Positions 32,690-42,920 of a DNA stretch of 64,000 bases are shown here, piece by piece (positions within the stretch are counted from its first letter, which is position 1; every line of letters begins with the position of its first letter). This DNA comes from Leptospira licerasiae serovar Varillal str. VAR 010. GTDB taxonomy: Bacteria > Spirochaetota > Leptospiria > Leptospirales > Leptospiraceae. The position numbers and the translations under genes were made by a program. The DNA lies in the NCBI RefSeq assembly GCF_000244755.1, contig NZ_AHOO02000005.1, forward strand, positions 186,001-250,000, read 5' to 3'. Below the pieces are notes generated by a model. That model was not told where the DNA came from. It searched no databases and saw only the letters and a program-made list of their open reading frames with translations.

Positions 32690-35338
32690 TTATTCTGCAT
32701 TTCGGACCATTTTAAGAACTCTCGAATTCAGATTCGGGTCCCCATTTTCGTTTGCGAGTCTCTCTAATAAATTTATGTCGGATTCCGACTCAGGATTCCA
32801 GTATTTAACAAAGTAAAGGCGAGAAGTACCCACGGATAACCAGAACCTAGCCCAGTCCAAAAAGTCCTCGGATTTATCTCCCCAGCCTGAGCCGCTAAGG
32901 GAATCCTTAGTGAATGCGATCCGATCCGGTAAATTCCTAAAATCCAATCTACGTTTTGCCTTTCTGAAAGAGATAGAATCGGAACCGCAAGACCATTCGT
33001 AATCTCTCAGACCGTTTGGAGATTTAGAAGTCACTTTCATATTCCAAACGAGTAGAGCCGACTTTCCTTGGAGTAATTTAGATCCATCGTAATATTGTAA
33101 TGGAAAGGATTGCCAACCCAAATGTCCGTCCCCTTCCGGAAGATTTTTTGGAAATAGATTCTCGCAAGCAGGTCCGAACACCTTCTTAGCCGAATCGGAC
33201 TCGTCTCTTTTATCGAAACGAAGGAATAACTTAATTTCGGAATCAGTAAATTCCTTTCTTAGATATTCCGCAGCTTCCACTCCGGGTGAATTCAGATAAA
33301 TTTGGACCTTGTCCCTTTTGGAAAAAGATTCCATCGTACTTTTCAAAGCGGATTGAGCAGTGTAACTGGTAGGATTGTCCGTATTCAACTCTCTTGCTTC
33401 CAGCTCAGAAGAATCCCCGTCTTTGTGAAATAGGAACACTCTTTTATCCTTCACAAAAATCGCGAGTAAAGGATGAGTTAACTTTTTGAAATTCGCATTT
33501 TTAAGCGGATCCGATTCTTCCCTAATACGTGCGGACTCCTTGGTTCTCATTTCGGACCAAGCGGATTTCCAGGGTTCTCTTCCTGGAGGATAAAATCCTT
33601 TATATCTAGAAATCCTATTATGAGTTTTGAGGATCGCAAGATCGGGGGGAGAATCCTCTTCTTGAAGTTCCGAATTTTCCTCATAATGGACCATTAGAGA
33701 AAGTAGATCGTTCGTATAACCATGTCTGGTATAAAAATCAATCGCTGAATTCTCTAAACTTTTGCTTCCGTATGCGGGAGGTAGATAATTTTTGATCTCG
33801 AATGTTTTGTCGTCAGTATGACCCGAAGCGGAAATCTTAAGAGCCTGATCTAAGAAACTTTTTACTCCCCTCAGATTGGATGATTCCTTATGAGAAAGAA
33901 ATAATCCGCTTAAGCGGATCCATTCTTCTTTGTAGGATGGATCTTCTTTTAAGATCCCGCCTGCCTTAGTAAATTCTATGATCGCTTTTCTCAGATTATT
34001 GGTTTTTAACTGCAAGAAACCGTGAAGCAATGTGGCGGAATATTCTACTCTTCTCCATCCTTTACTTTGTGCGAGAAAACTTAAGTCCATCGCAAGTTTG
34101 GAGGCGACTTCCGGTTCGTCCTCGGAAAGTATTTGAATAATCCTTAATTTAGTAAATAGATCGTCTTCCGTCAGATTTTTAGGAGTACTAACCGACTGCA
34201 AAGCATCCACCGCTTTATGGGAATTCTTGGATTTCCAAATGGCAACGGAAACTAAGTCGCGAGCGCTATTGATCGGAATGGGTTCTCCCAAAAATGGATG
34301 GAGAATTTTTGTAGACCAATGTAAAAAATCTAAATTCAAATAATATTCTAAAGCTCTTGCAGGTTCACCTTGCAAATACGCAAGAGTTCCTAACTTCAGA
34401 TACAATGAATTTTTATAAGCGGGAGCCATTTCTCCCTGTCTTTCTATAATGTATTTTAGAACTTTTTCGGCTGAATTCGGATCGCCATCCACCAAGTAAT
34501 AATATGCTAATTTTTCATAAGAATGAGAAAGCATTCTTCCACCCAAATTTTCCGAAACGATCCCTATTTTAGAAAATTGGATCGCATCTCTTGCGAATCC
34601 CAACTCGGAAAGATAATCCGCAATATTAGGAAGAAAATTCGATAAGAAAGGAATGTGTTTTAGCTCCTTCTCCTCCGGATCGGTAACGCCTGGAAAAGGA
34701 GAAAGTATTCTTTGTAGATTCGTATATTCTCGATCATGGTTCGGATCCGAAAGTTTGAAGTCAGCCATATAACTTCCGAGACGAAGCATTCTGCAGAGTG
34801 AATAATATTGTTTTTTAGGAGAACATTTGATCTTGTCTGAAGGCTTCTTATGAAGAAGAACGTTACGCGTCGATTCAACCAATTCTTTTTGGTATGTATC
34901 TCCCGCGGGAGGATTCCAAACTTTTAGGAAATTTTCCCCATTCGTTTTTTTAGAGAAGTAGATATCCTGGAAATAAAGCAGAAGAACTTCCGCAAATCCT
35001 AGATCTTTTTCTTTTCTGATAGTATTGATCAGGTTGGAGAATTTTCCGGAATCTTTGTTTAGAAGCAGATATTCCCCCGCCAAAAGAGCAAACTCCGATT
35101 TTTGCACAATGTTTAGGCCTTCGGGGAAGGAATTAAAATCGGTTTCCTTAGTCAGAACGTTTTTGCCGTCCATCAAAAGATAAAAATTACCGGGAGAACC
35201 GGTCCAACCGTAATCGTTACGGGTTTGCGCTGACAAAGATGTACAAAAGGAACAGAATGAGATTAATAAAAACGGAATATACTTTAAAATTAGGCTAATA
35301 CCGCCTACTTTACGAATATTTAAAATTGCATTTTGCAA
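32690..35338 (-). CDS. Large exported TPR protein with degenerate CHAT-like end
   Basis: An 882-residue protein with a signal peptide (cleavage likely near SLSA, residue 38). Residues 220-500 hold several TPR-like repeats (SLYLKLGTLAYLQGEPARAL is the clearest). The C-terminal 280 residues resemble the layout of a CHAT peptidase domain (strand LLAIFVKDKRVFLFH; late helix-strand pair DFLDWARFWLSVGTSRLYFV), but I see no clear His/Cys pair, so it may be an inactive relative. It lies 27 bases after the gpsA gene on the same strand. Function unknown. Confidence 0.7.
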   Translation of the reverse strand: MQNAILNIRKVGGISLILKYIPFLLISFCSFCTSLSAQTRNDYGWTGSPGNFYLLMDGKNVLTKETDFNSFPEGLNIVQKSEFALLAGEYLLLNKDSGKFSNLINTIRKEKDLGFAEVLLLYFQDIYFSKKTNGENFLKVWNPPAGDTYQKELVESTRNVLLHKKPSDKIKCSPKKQYYSLCRMLRLGSYMADFKLSDPNHDREYTNLQRILSPFPGVTDPEEKELKHIPFLSNFLPNIADYLSELGFARDAIQFSKIGIVSENLGGRMLSHSYEKLAYYYLVDGDPNSAEKVLKYIIERQGEMAPAYKNSLYLKLGTLAYLQGEPARALEYYLNLDFLHWSTKILHPFLGEPIPINSARDLVSVAIWKSKNSHKAVDALQSVSTPKNLTEDDLFTKLRIIQILSEDEPEVASKLAMDLSFLAQSKGWRRVEYSATLLHGFLQLKTNNLRKAIIEFTKAGGILKEDPSYKEEWIRLSGLFLSHKESSNLRGVKSFLDQALKISASGHTDDKTFEIKNYLPPAYGSKSLENSAIDFYTRHGYTNDLLSLMVHYEENSELQEEDSPPDLAILKTHNRISRYKGFYPPGREPWKSAWSEMRTKESARIREESDPLKNANFKKLTHPLLAIFVKDKRVFLFHKDGDSSELEARELNTDNPTSYTAQSALKSTMESFSKRDKVQIYLNSPGVEAAEYLRKEFTDSEIKLFLRFDKRDESDSAKKVFGPACENLFPKNLPEGDGHLGWQSFPLQYYDGSKLLQGKSALLVWNMKVTSKSPNGLRDYEWSCGSDSISFRKAKRRLDFRNLPDRIAFTKDSLSGSGWGDKSEDFLDWARFWLSVGTSRLYFVKYWNPESESDINLLERLANENGDPNLNSRVLKMVRNAE

Positions 35339-35364
35339 GGGAATCGACGCGATTTAAGTCCGGT

Positions 35365-36366
35365 TTATAGACCTTCTCTTTTTAAGTCACGGCCCATTAA
35401 ATCTCTAACAACCTCCTTCGGATTCTTATGCTCGTAAAGCATTTTATACACCTCGGTGGTGATGGCCATTTCTATACCTAATTTCTGGGATAATTCGAAT
35501 CCACTTTTTGCGGTTTTTACCCCTTCTGCAACTTCTACCATGCCGCCTAAAATGGAATCCAGGCTTTCTCCTTTTCCTAATCTAAAACCTACGGTCCTGT
35601 TTCTGGAAGCATCTCCGCAGCATGTTAAGATCAAATCTCCCATTCCGGAAGGTCCTAAAAACGTAAGAGGATCCGCTCCCAATTTGACTCCTAATCTGGA
35701 AATTTCGGTCAGTCCTCTGGTGATCAAAGCCGCTCTTGTATTCTGCCCAAATCCCAATCCGTCGGAAACTCCTGCTGCGATCGCGATCACATTCTTTAAA
35801 GAACCGCCGACTTCTACTCCGACCACATCCGGAGTCCAATAAGTCCTAAAGTAAGTGAAACTGAATATTTCTTGTACCTTTCTTGCAGTCGCTTCATTCT
35901 TGGATGCGATACTCACTATCGTAGGTACACGTTTGACCAACTCTTTTGCAAAACTAGGTCCGGAAAGATAAGATAATCTGCTATGAAATTTTCCAGGAAG
36001 TTCTGCTTCAAAAATTTCGGAAACCAATCTAAGACTTCCATTTTCGATCCCTTTACTTGCGGAAACGATAGGAGCCTTTTCGGGAAGAAAAGATTTAATT
36101 TCTTTTAAAATATCCGTGATCGCGTGAGAAGGCGGAGCGGAAACGATCATGTCCTTGTCACGGACCGCTTCTTCTAAACTTGTACTTCCTTTTAGATTTT
36201 TGGGAAGATCTATGCCCGGTAGATATTTTTCATTTCGATGGTTCTCGTTGATCTCCTGGATTAGGCCGGCATTCCTTCCCCAAATGGTAACATCATAACC
36301 TTTATCCGCCAAGAGCACACCTAAAGAAGAACCGAAACTTCCGGATCCGATAACGCCGATTTGCAT
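35365..36366 (-). CDS. gpsA: Glycerol-3-phosphate dehydrogenase [NAD(P)+]
   Basis: A 333-residue enzyme making sn-glycerol 3-phosphate for phospholipids. N-terminal dinucleotide loop [14 protein letters not shown] (3-16), the SGPSFAKEL motif near 140, [12 protein letters not shown] with catalytic Lys near 188, and [12 protein letters not shown] near 245 are all in place. Length is usual. Start ATG 36366. It precedes a TPR protein gene with a 26-base gap. Confidence 0.95.
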   Translation of the reverse strand: MQIGVIGSGSFGSSLGVLLADKGYDVTIWGRNAGLIQEINENHRNEKYLPGIDLPKNLKGSTSLEEAVRDKDMIVSAPPSHAITDILKEIKSFLPEKAPIVSASKGIENGSLRLVSEIFEAELPGKFHSRLSYLSGPSFAKELVKRVPTIVSIASKNEATARKVQEIFSFTYFRTYWTPDVVGVEVGGSLKNVIAIAAGVSDGLGFGQNTRAALITRGLTEISRLGVKLGADPLTFLGPSGMGDLILTCCGDASRNRTVGFRLGKGESLDSILGGMVEVAEGVKTAKSGFELSQKLGIEMAITTEVYKMLYEHKNPKEVVRDLMGRDLKREGL

Positions 36367-36533
36367 GAGATACCCTTTCCCCGACTAACCCTAAGGAGTG
36401 ATGATCCTGACCTGGAAAGCCTAAACGGCAAGAAAAAAAAGCGGGGATTTAGGAATGCCTTTCCATTCTTATTTTGGTATAAAACAGAAATGAAGTTTAC
36501 CGACCGAATCAGAGGGATTAATTTTGTTCTTCC

Positions 36534-37226
36534 ATGCTCGATTTGCGGAAACTTTCGGGATTCAATCTTTTAGATTTTCTTACTGGAAAAAATTCCTTCG
36601 AAGAAAAGTCCTTAAAGAGCAATTACAGGATCGCCGTTTTACTTCATTCTCTGAACAAGGTTCTGCAAAAAAAGGTGGTCGAAGGCACGGAAGATCTGGA
36701 GTCTTTAGTGATGGATTCCGGTCGGGGTGTTTTATACCTTTCCGGACATTATTCCATCCAAGGACTAGCCTGGTCCAAAATTTTAAGAACGAATCATATC
36801 AGATACAAACTCTCTTTACGACCCGTAAAAGTGGACGGAAACAGAGTGGTATTTAGGATAGAAGCATTTAGACTCTATGATCATAACCCGAGATCGATAG
36901 ATCCGATACGGATTTTTTCCAAAGTTTTCAAATTTCATCGAAAACTGATTTTAGAAGAGATAGTCGAGGAAATTCCGGAAATATTATCCCTCACGGATAT
37001 AGGGAATGAGATCAGAGTGGATCTAAATTATTTTTTAGCGGAAATTCCGGAAGTAGCGGGAGCAGTCACCGTCCAAAAAGTAATCCCTGAAAAAGGAAAC
37101 GTATTCTTATTCGTACGCTCTAACACGATCTTAAAACCGTTATTGGATTTTTTTGGTCCGGACTATCTGAGAATAGAACCGATTTCGGAGAACGAAGACA
37201 GCATGCTCATGCTGTGGCGGGATTAG
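36534..37226 (+). CDS. Hypothetical protein, 230 aa
   Basis: A soluble mixed alpha/beta protein without signal or membrane spans, beginning MLDLRKLSGFNLLDFLTG. No domain recognised. It stands alone between the divergent gpsA gene and the phosphoesterase gene. Codon use resembles the neighbours. The ribosome site is weak (GAGGG lies too far upstream), so the start is uncertain. Confidence 0.65.
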   Translation: MLDLRKLSGFNLLDFLTGKNSFEEKSLKSNYRIAVLLHSLNKVLQKKVVEGTEDLESLVMDSGRGVLYLSGHYSIQGLAWSKILRTNHIRYKLSLRPVKVDGNRVVFRIEAFRLYDHNPRSIDPIRIFSKVFKFHRKLILEEIVEEIPEILSLTDIGNEIRVDLNYFLAEIPEVAGAVTVQKVIPEKGNVFLFVRSNTILKPLLDFFGPDYLRIEPISENEDSMLMLWRD

Positions 37227-37319
37227 AAAGATTGGACATTATCGTGGGTTTTTCAAGAATCAGTATAGAAAGGGTCAAACGGCTTTAAGTCGTTTAACAT
37301 AAAATTAGGATAAGTCCAA

Positions 37320-38318
37320 ATGAGGATCATTTACCTCACCGATATCCACGACGGACTCAGAGGATTGAAAGAAGTCCTTCTAGGAACCGAATGCGACTTG
37401 TACCTCTTCTCCGGCGACATCATCTACAAAGCCTTTTTTAATCCAGAACGTATTATCGAATTTGTAACACTCCAAGAAGATATGTATCGGATCATGGATG
37501 ATATCAAAGAAGATATCAATCCTTACGATTACGCAACAAGAGCGGTACGTTTTCCCGAAAAGTACCAACCTAACGTAGTGGAAAAATCCCACGATTACAG
37601 AAGATTATTCCACCAAGCAGCAAAAACGATGAAGGAAAAATACGAACTCATCGAGATAATCATCCAAAAATACGCAAAGGCGCCGGTCTGGTTACTCCCG
37701 GGAAATTACGATATAGATCTTCAATATTCCGCGTTATACGAAAGAGACCTGCACAGAAAAACTTTCGATATGGGAGGATTAAAGTTCGCAGGTTACGGCG
37801 GAGCTCCTGTGATCACTTCAGGTATCCCGGAAAAGTTAGCGGTAAAATTCCATGAATACAATCGTAACGGAAAAAATTACAGCGAGCCGGAAGACTTCTT
37901 CAAAGAAGAAAATCCTGACGTAGTTGTGATCCATAATCCTGCTTACGGATTCTTGGACAAGATCCCGAGTTTCGGACATGTGGGTTCCCAAGGGATCAGA
38001 AGATATTTGGACGATTATTCCCCTGCTTTAGTCGTTTCCGGTCATGTTCACGAAGACCAAGGGATCGTGAAAAAAGGAAAAACAGTGTTTTTGAATCCTT
38101 CTAATTTTGGACCGGTTGATTCAGTCTTCGGATTTCAACCGGGCGGTTTCTTCTCCGAAATAGAATTAGAAAAGGATCTTGTAAAAAATGTAAAACTGAA
38201 TAGACTATCGGATCACTCAATTCGCCACCTTCTCGAGATCGATTGCTCTGGAGACAAGTTAGAGCTTGTCCATACAAGCAGCGACTCGGAAGTTTCGGCG
38301 GAAGATTTTATCCGATAG
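37320..38318 (+). CDS. Calcineurin-like metallophosphoesterase
   Basis: A 332-residue enzyme with the ordered metal motifs of the family: YLTDIHDG (5-12), FSGDI (30-34), LPGNYD (about 124-129), VIHNPAYG (about 203-210) and SGHVHED (about 240-246). The substrate cannot be told from sequence. AGGATAA precedes ATG 37320. The following gene starts five bases after its stop. Confidence 0.85.
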   Translation: MRIIYLTDIHDGLRGLKEVLLGTECDLYLFSGDIIYKAFFNPERIIEFVTLQEDMYRIMDDIKEDINPYDYATRAVRFPEKYQPNVVEKSHDYRRLFHQAAKTMKEKYELIEIIIQKYAKAPVWLLPGNYDIDLQYSALYERDLHRKTFDMGGLKFAGYGGAPVITSGIPEKLAVKFHEYNRNGKNYSEPEDFFKEENPDVVVIHNPAYGFLDKIPSFGHVGSQGIRRYLDDYSPALVVSGHVHEDQGIVKKGKTVFLNPSNFGPVDSVFGFQPGGFFSEIELEKDLVKNVKLNRLSDHSIRHLLEIDCSGDKLELVHTSSDSEVSAEDFIR

Positions 38319-38322
38319 GTTT

Positions 38323-39000
38323 ATGACTCTTCCAAGACTTAGTTCAAACTCCAATATTGTAAAATTCGTAGGTCTGAAAAAGTTTTTTAGGTCCCATGAG
38401 ACTGGAGTCTCCAGAGAAAGGATCGAAGATTTCAAAAAATTTAATAAACTCATAAACTACGGAGGAGACGAAGTAGCGTTTGATATCTTAGGTTCCTTAA
38501 ATTTCGGCCAGGCTACTACGGATTCCGACACAGACATAGTAATGTATACCAGATGTGAAGAAGGCAAAATGGGAGAATGTGGATTGGAAAATTGTTATAA
38601 AATTTCCCTATTCAAGCATATGTTCCTGAACCTGGTGACATTCGAGCACAATTCCCAAGCTTATAAGCTGGAGATTGTGGATTGTATCAACCTGAACCAA
38701 TTGGAAAAAGATATAAAAGATAAAAATGCAGAGTCGGCCTTACTCATCCGTTTTTGTTTTTATAGGTCGATTTGTAGAGGAGTAAATCGCAGACTCTTAC
38801 ACAAATACGAAAACATGATCGCCGAAAATCTTCCTCTTTGGGAAAAAATTTCCGAATCATTGGAAGAATGTTTCGAAGGAATTATCAAATCTTCCCAGCA
38901 CACTTACTCTTTTCATAAATATGCAGGAAGATTGGCGGATAAGGGAATTAAATTGCCCGGCTCCATGGCGGAAAAAATAAAGGATTATCTAAAACAATGA
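38323..39000 (+). CDS. Nucleotidyltransferase-like protein
   Basis: A 225-residue protein. The phrase GSLNFGQATTDSDTDIVMY (about 46-64) is the GS...DxD signature of the nucleotidyltransferase fold, with Asp residues for metals. The rest is helical. Substrate unknown. ATG 38323 is chosen because it follows the phosphoesterase stop by four bases; an in-frame ATG at 38266 lies within that gene. It overlaps the next start by four bases, so it belongs to a small operon leading to recG. Confidence 0.75.
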   Translation: MTLPRLSSNSNIVKFVGLKKFFRSHETGVSRERIEDFKKFNKLINYGGDEVAFDILGSLNFGQATTDSDTDIVMYTRCEEGKMGECGLENCYKISLFKHMFLNLVTFEHNSQAYKLEIVDCINLNQLEKDIKDKNAESALLIRFCFYRSICRGVNRRLLHKYENMIAENLPLWEKISESLEECFEGIIKSSQHTYSFHKYAGRLADKGIKLPGSMAEKIKDYLKQ

Positions 39001-39392
39001 TCACCTTTCTTACCTTAGTTGCTTGTTTGGCCGCCGCCGCAATATTCTTCCATGTTTTATATACGGTGGATACGAAACGTCTGGATAAAAAAGATTCCAA
39101 ACGTCCCAAAGACAACGACTACGGAAATCCCAGAAAGGTATACGGTGGAAATTGGGATCCGAACGTTCCCCGCCCCAGACTTTGTCCTGTATGCGGTCGT
39201 TTCTTGGATAAGAATGAATATTTATACGCAGTACTTTTTGAACCTGCAATTCCCGGAGCAAAACGACAAGCAAGGATTTATGGTTGCCGCTACTGTTACC
39301 TAGGATTGGATGATTCAAGTTCGGCTCCGGAGGAAATGATACAAAATTCTCCTCAACCGAAACCAATTCAGGATGAAGAACTCGGTCTCTGA
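38997..39392 (+). CDS. Membrane-anchored zinc-ribbon protein
   Basis: A 131-residue protein with an N-terminal hydrophobic span (3-24) and a zinc ribbon made of LCPVCGR (about 62-68) and GCRYC (about 97-101). No family name recognised; likely Leptospira-specific. It overlaps the preceding gene by four bases and recG by 20 bases. Confidence 0.68.
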   Translation: MITFLTLVACLAAAAIFFHVLYTVDTKRLDKKDSKRPKDNDYGNPRKVYGGNWDPNVPRPRLCPVCGRFLDKNEYLYAVLFEPAIPGAKRQARIYGCRYCYLGLDDSSSAPEEMIQNSPQPKPIQDEELGL

Positions 39393-41493
39393 TAAGAAAA
39401 AATCTGATATTTCCCTAAGCAGCTCCATTGGAGTCGTCAAAGGTGTCGGTCCAAAAAAGCAGGAGGTTTTGGAGTCCGTAGGGATCAAAACTATCCAAGA
39501 TCTTTTAGGATGGTTTCCTCGTAGATACTTAGATCGGAACTTAACTGAAAACATTCTACTGAAGCAGGGAGAATCTGTTACCTTAATTTTAGAAGTAATC
39601 GACTCCTATTTGGCCCATGGAAAAAAATCCAGACTGGTAGTTTCCGCAAAAACCAAAAACAACGAACCGATCAGTTTAGTTTTCTTCAGGGGCATCCAAT
39701 TTTTTCGCAGGGTCTTCCAACCCGGAATTCTAGTAGCAGTAACCGGTAAACTGGAATATTTCAGAGGTTTCCAACTCATGCATCCGGATTACGAAGTTCT
39801 ATCTTACGGTGGAAATTCCGAAATTTCTGAAGATGATCTTCCGGAGAGTATTCATACAGGACGGATCATTCCTCTCTACCCTACTACGGAGGCGATGAGA
39901 GATGAACATCTCAATTCAAGAGAACTTCGTAAACTTATCCATTTTGCATTAAAACTTTTAGAAGGTAGAATTCAGGAAATCCTTCCTACCCAAGTGGTCA
40001 AAAAAAGAAATCTGATGGATCGTGCACTTGCTTATAACGAGATCCATTTTCCCACGGAAGATGAACAATTAGGAAGAGCAAGGACCAGATTCAAATACGA
40101 AGAATTATACTATTTCAATCTGTTGATAGAATACAAACGTTCTCAAAGAGCAAAAGTCCCCAGGATTTTATGGCCACTTCCAGAGTCCAAGACCGCTAAG
40201 GATCTGATCAAAAATCTACCTTTTGAATTGACTCCAGACCAAAAAGAAAGCCTGGCAAAAATAGGAGAATGGACCAAGTCGGACACTCCTGCCGCAATCT
40301 TGTTACAAGGAGATGTCGGTTCCGGAAAGACCTTAGTAGCGCTTATTACCGCACTTAGATACACAGATAATCAAATCCAAGTTTGTATGGTGGCTCCTAC
40401 TGAAATTTTAGCCAGACAACATTACCAAACCGTAATGAACTTTCTAGGTAATATGCCTTTCTTACGAATAGAACTTTTGGTAGGAAAAGAACCCAAAAAG
40501 ACCAGAGCGGAAAAAATATTCAGGATCAAAACGGGGGAATCCCTATTTATCATAGGAACTCATAGTGTTTTCCAAGAAGATGTGATCTTTAAAGATCTGG
40601 GACTTGCAATCATAGACGAACAACATAAGTTCGGAGTGGAACAAAGAGAAACGTTAAGAGCCAAAGGAAAAAATCCGGACATTCTAGCAATGACCGCCAC
40701 TCCTATTCCAAGAACACTTTGTCTTACTCTATACGGGGATTTAGAATTAGTCACTTTAAAAAATCGCCCTGCCGGCAGGATCCCGATCAAAACATTGTGG
40801 TTTACCGAAAGCAAAAGATCCGGAGTATACAAATCCATCCAAAAGTACGTCTCTCAAGGAAGACAATGTTATATAGTTTATCCATTGGTGGAAGAATCCG
40901 AAAAATCTGATCTTAAGTCCTGTATAGAAGCCTATGAAACATTAAGAAAAGATGTTTTTCCTGAATTCAAAGTGGGACTTCTCCACGGAAAAATGGAAAC
41001 ATCCGAAAAAGATAGGATCATGAAATTATTCCAGCAAAATGAGATACAAATATTAGTCAGTACTACAGTTATCGAAGTGGGTGTAGACGTTCCGAACGCT
41101 TCCGTCATGGTGATAGAACATTCGGATAGGTTCGGGATCTCTCAACTGCACCAGTTAAGAGGTCGAGTAGGCCGAGGAAAACATGAGAGTTTTTGTATCC
41201 TAATTTCGGACTCTAAAGTTACGGAAGAGGCAAGATATAGGATCCAGGCCCTGGTAGATTCCGACGATGGATTTTTCTTATCCGAAGCGGATCTGAAATT
41301 GCGGGGACCTGGGGAACTTTTAGGAGTAAGACAAAGTGGATTGCCGGACTTTAAGATCGCTGACTTAAGGGAAGACAGCCAATGGATCGAGATCTCTAGA
41401 GAAGATGCGAACCAGTTTGGGAATTTGGGAGATCTGGAAAAATCGGAAATTGTTTCTAGATTTTCGGAAGGAGCTTTATTGTTTTCAAATTGA
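39373..41493 (+). CDS. recG: ATP-dependent DNA helicase RecG
   Basis: A 706-residue helicase that remodels stalled forks and Holliday junctions. The N-terminal wedge/OB domain comes first (GVGPKKQEVLESVGIKT near 17), then helicase motif I GDVGSGKT (about 314-321), motif II DEQH (with IIDEQHKFG), TATPIPRT, and the motif VI region LHQLRGRVGRGKHES. Length is normal for RecG. The start overlaps the zinc-ribbon gene. A very strong hairpin follows the stop. Confidence 0.95.
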   Translation: MKNSVSDKKKSDISLSSSIGVVKGVGPKKQEVLESVGIKTIQDLLGWFPRRYLDRNLTENILLKQGESVTLILEVIDSYLAHGKKSRLVVSAKTKNNEPISLVFFRGIQFFRRVFQPGILVAVTGKLEYFRGFQLMHPDYEVLSYGGNSEISEDDLPESIHTGRIIPLYPTTEAMRDEHLNSRELRKLIHFALKLLEGRIQEILPTQVVKKRNLMDRALAYNEIHFPTEDEQLGRARTRFKYEELYYFNLLIEYKRSQRAKVPRILWPLPESKTAKDLIKNLPFELTPDQKESLAKIGEWTKSDTPAAILLQGDVGSGKTLVALITALRYTDNQIQVCMVAPTEILARQHYQTVMNFLGNMPFLRIELLVGKEPKKTRAEKIFRIKTGESLFIIGTHSVFQEDVIFKDLGLAIIDEQHKFGVEQRETLRAKGKNPDILAMTATPIPRTLCLTLYGDLELVTLKNRPAGRIPIKTLWFTESKRSGVYKSIQKYVSQGRQCYIVYPLVEESEKSDLKSCIEAYETLRKDVFPEFKVGLLHGKMETSEKDRIMKLFQQNEIQILVSTTVIEVGVDVPNASVMVIEHSDRFGISQLHQLRGRVGRGKHESFCILISDSKVTEEARYRIQALVDSDDGFFLSEADLKLRGPGELLGVRQSGLPDFKIADLREDSQWIEISREDANQFGNLGDLEKSEIVSRFSEGALLFSN

Positions 41494-41502
41494 GAAGAGA
41501 AA

Positions 41503-41539
41503 ATTTTCGGCCGACTTAAGAAACCAGTCGGCCGAAAAT
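41503..41539. terminator. Bidirectional terminator, 14-bp perfect stem
   Basis: ATTTTCGGCCGACT (41503-41516) pairs exactly with AGTCGGCCGAAAAT (41526-41539) around a nine-base loop. It lies between the convergent recG and lipoprotein genes; the T and A runs at the stem ends let it serve both strands. Confidence 0.85.
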
Positions 41540-41558
41540 GAACAGTCCGTGAAACGGA

Positions 41559-41897
41559 TCAGTAGATAAAAGGAATGATCGTCGCTCTAGGCTGTAGATC
41601 GCAGGTAAAACCGCCTAAATCCACAGTGAGCAAGTTAATGATCAACGCTTCGTTTGCACAATCGTCAACATCCGATTTGTTATAGTATTTATCTTCTTCT
41701 ACTTTTGCTAATTGAGGAGCAAGAATAGAAAGAACTTCGAAACCGCTTACTGCGGATCCAATAACTGCGCTTGTCAGGATAATACTTTTTGCTTCAGTTC
41801 CGTCTACAGTATCCGGATAGGATAAACCAATTGCATCAAATAGAACACAATTAAACGTTAGGAACAGGGGCAGAAGAAGAGCGATGATTTTTTTCAT
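41559..41897 (-). CDS. Small Leptospira lipoprotein (TIGR04452-like)
   Basis: A 112-residue lipoprotein: MKKIIALLLPLFLTFNC with lipobox cysteine 17, a helical middle and the end DLQPRATIIPFIY. Two further cysteines lie in DDCANEAL and GFTCDLQP. The pattern recalls a Leptospira lipoprotein family (TIGR04452), function unknown. I use ATG 41897 (GGGAGAACCCTGG upstream) because a longer in-frame start adds a basic non-signal prefix. Confidence 0.72.
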   Translation of the reverse strand: MKKIIALLLPLFLTFNCVLFDAIGLSYPDTVDGTEAKSIILTSAVIGSAVSGFEVLSILAPQLAKVEEDKYYNKSDVDDCANEALIINLLTVDLGGFTCDLQPRATIIPFIY

Positions 41898-42111
41898 CCA
41901 GGGTTCTCCCAATTTGTTTTTTACAAAAAATTTCCAATTAGAGCTTAACTTCAACCGAATTTCCTAAGTAATGCAATACAAATTTCCTGATTTCAAGGCC
42001 TGAGCGTGTCGTAAAGTCCCAGAAATTTCTGTAGTTACATTTGTGTCTTAAACAAATCTATAGGATTAGAATTTCCCTTTTCCCCAAGTCGCCAGAGAAG
42101 ATTATGGAATT

Positions 42112-42876
42112 ATGCTGTCCCTATTCCGATGTTTAGTACTTGTTCTGGTTTTCGGTAACTTCTCTCTAATATCTCAACCGACAGACGAAATCTACCAAGG
42201 TGTTTCGGAAATTTCTTATTTGATAGGAGATTTTCCCAAGGAAAAAGCCCTCGTACCTTTTACAAATCCTGGAGATCCAAGACAATTCTTTGTACGAAAA
42301 GAAACCAAGGCCGCATTTATAAAATTAAAGGAAGAATATAAAAAGGACCATCCACAAGAAAGACAAGAGCCATTCATTGTTTCCGCTCATCGATCTTTTT
42401 CGGATCAAAAGTCCATCTGGGAAGATAAATATTCCGGAAAGAAGAAGATGAGAGAACCGGTGAAAGACAAAACTCCTTCTCAGATCATTTCTTTAATTTT
42501 GGAATTTTCCAGCGCCCCCGGCACTTCTCGCCATCACTGGGGAACCGACATCGATATCAATGCCTTGGAAAACTCCTATTTTGAAAAAGGAGGGAGGGGA
42601 GAAACATTCTATAATTGGATGAAGAAGAATGCCCACAGATTCGGATTCTGTCAGCCTTATTCTCCTAAGTCAGAGAGAGCCGGAAAAGGTTATAATGAAG
42701 AGAAATGGCATTGGTCCTATGCTCCTCTCTCTAATAAATTCCAAAAAGCCTGGGTAGATGCTTATAAAAAGGGAAAATTGAACTTTAAAGGAAAATTCCA
42801 GGGATCCGAATTTTTAGGGGATATGCCCTTGGAATACGTAACATCCATCAATCCGGACTGCGCCAGAATAGATTAA
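42112..42876 (+). CDS. VanY-type D-Ala-D-Ala carboxypeptidase (M15)
   Basis: A 254-residue exported protein with a signal peptide (1-23, ending near SLISQ). The M15B zinc site is present: SAHRSFSDQ (about 87), SRHHWGTDIDI with metal His and Asp (about 141-151), and KWHWSYA with the last His (about 203). Such enzymes trim the terminal D-Ala from peptidoglycan stem peptides in the periplasm. Stands alone, followed by a palindromic terminator. Confidence 0.85.
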   Translation: MLSLFRCLVLVLVFGNFSLISQPTDEIYQGVSEISYLIGDFPKEKALVPFTNPGDPRQFFVRKETKAAFIKLKEEYKKDHPQERQEPFIVSAHRSFSDQKSIWEDKYSGKKKMREPVKDKTPSQIISLILEFSSAPGTSRHHWGTDIDINALENSYFEKGGRGETFYNWMKKNAHRFGFCQPYSPKSERAGKGYNEEKWHWSYAPLSNKFQKAWVDAYKKGKLNFKGKFQGSEFLGDMPLEYVTSINPDCARID

Positions 42877-42887
42877 GTATAAAAACC

Positions 42888-42909
42888 GCGTGTTGGAATT
42901 CCAACACGC
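42888..42909. terminator. Palindromic terminator between convergent genes
   Basis: GCGTGTTGG (42888-42896), loop AATT, CCAACACGC (42901-42909), an exact 9-bp stem; A-run before and TTGGCTTTT after, so it can stop both the VanY-type gene and lpxA. Confidence 0.75.
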
Positions 42910-42920
42910 TTGGCTTTTAG

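Noticed and set aside
32510..32767. 85-residue plus-strand frame between the CNNM gene and the TPR gene
   Set aside because: It overlaps the 3' end of the TPR gene, has no ribosome site, and looks like a low-complexity shadow.
36361..36573. 70-residue frame (and a 110-residue one at 36524) before the 230-residue gene
   Set aside because: They overlap the real gene or gpsA in other frames and have no support.
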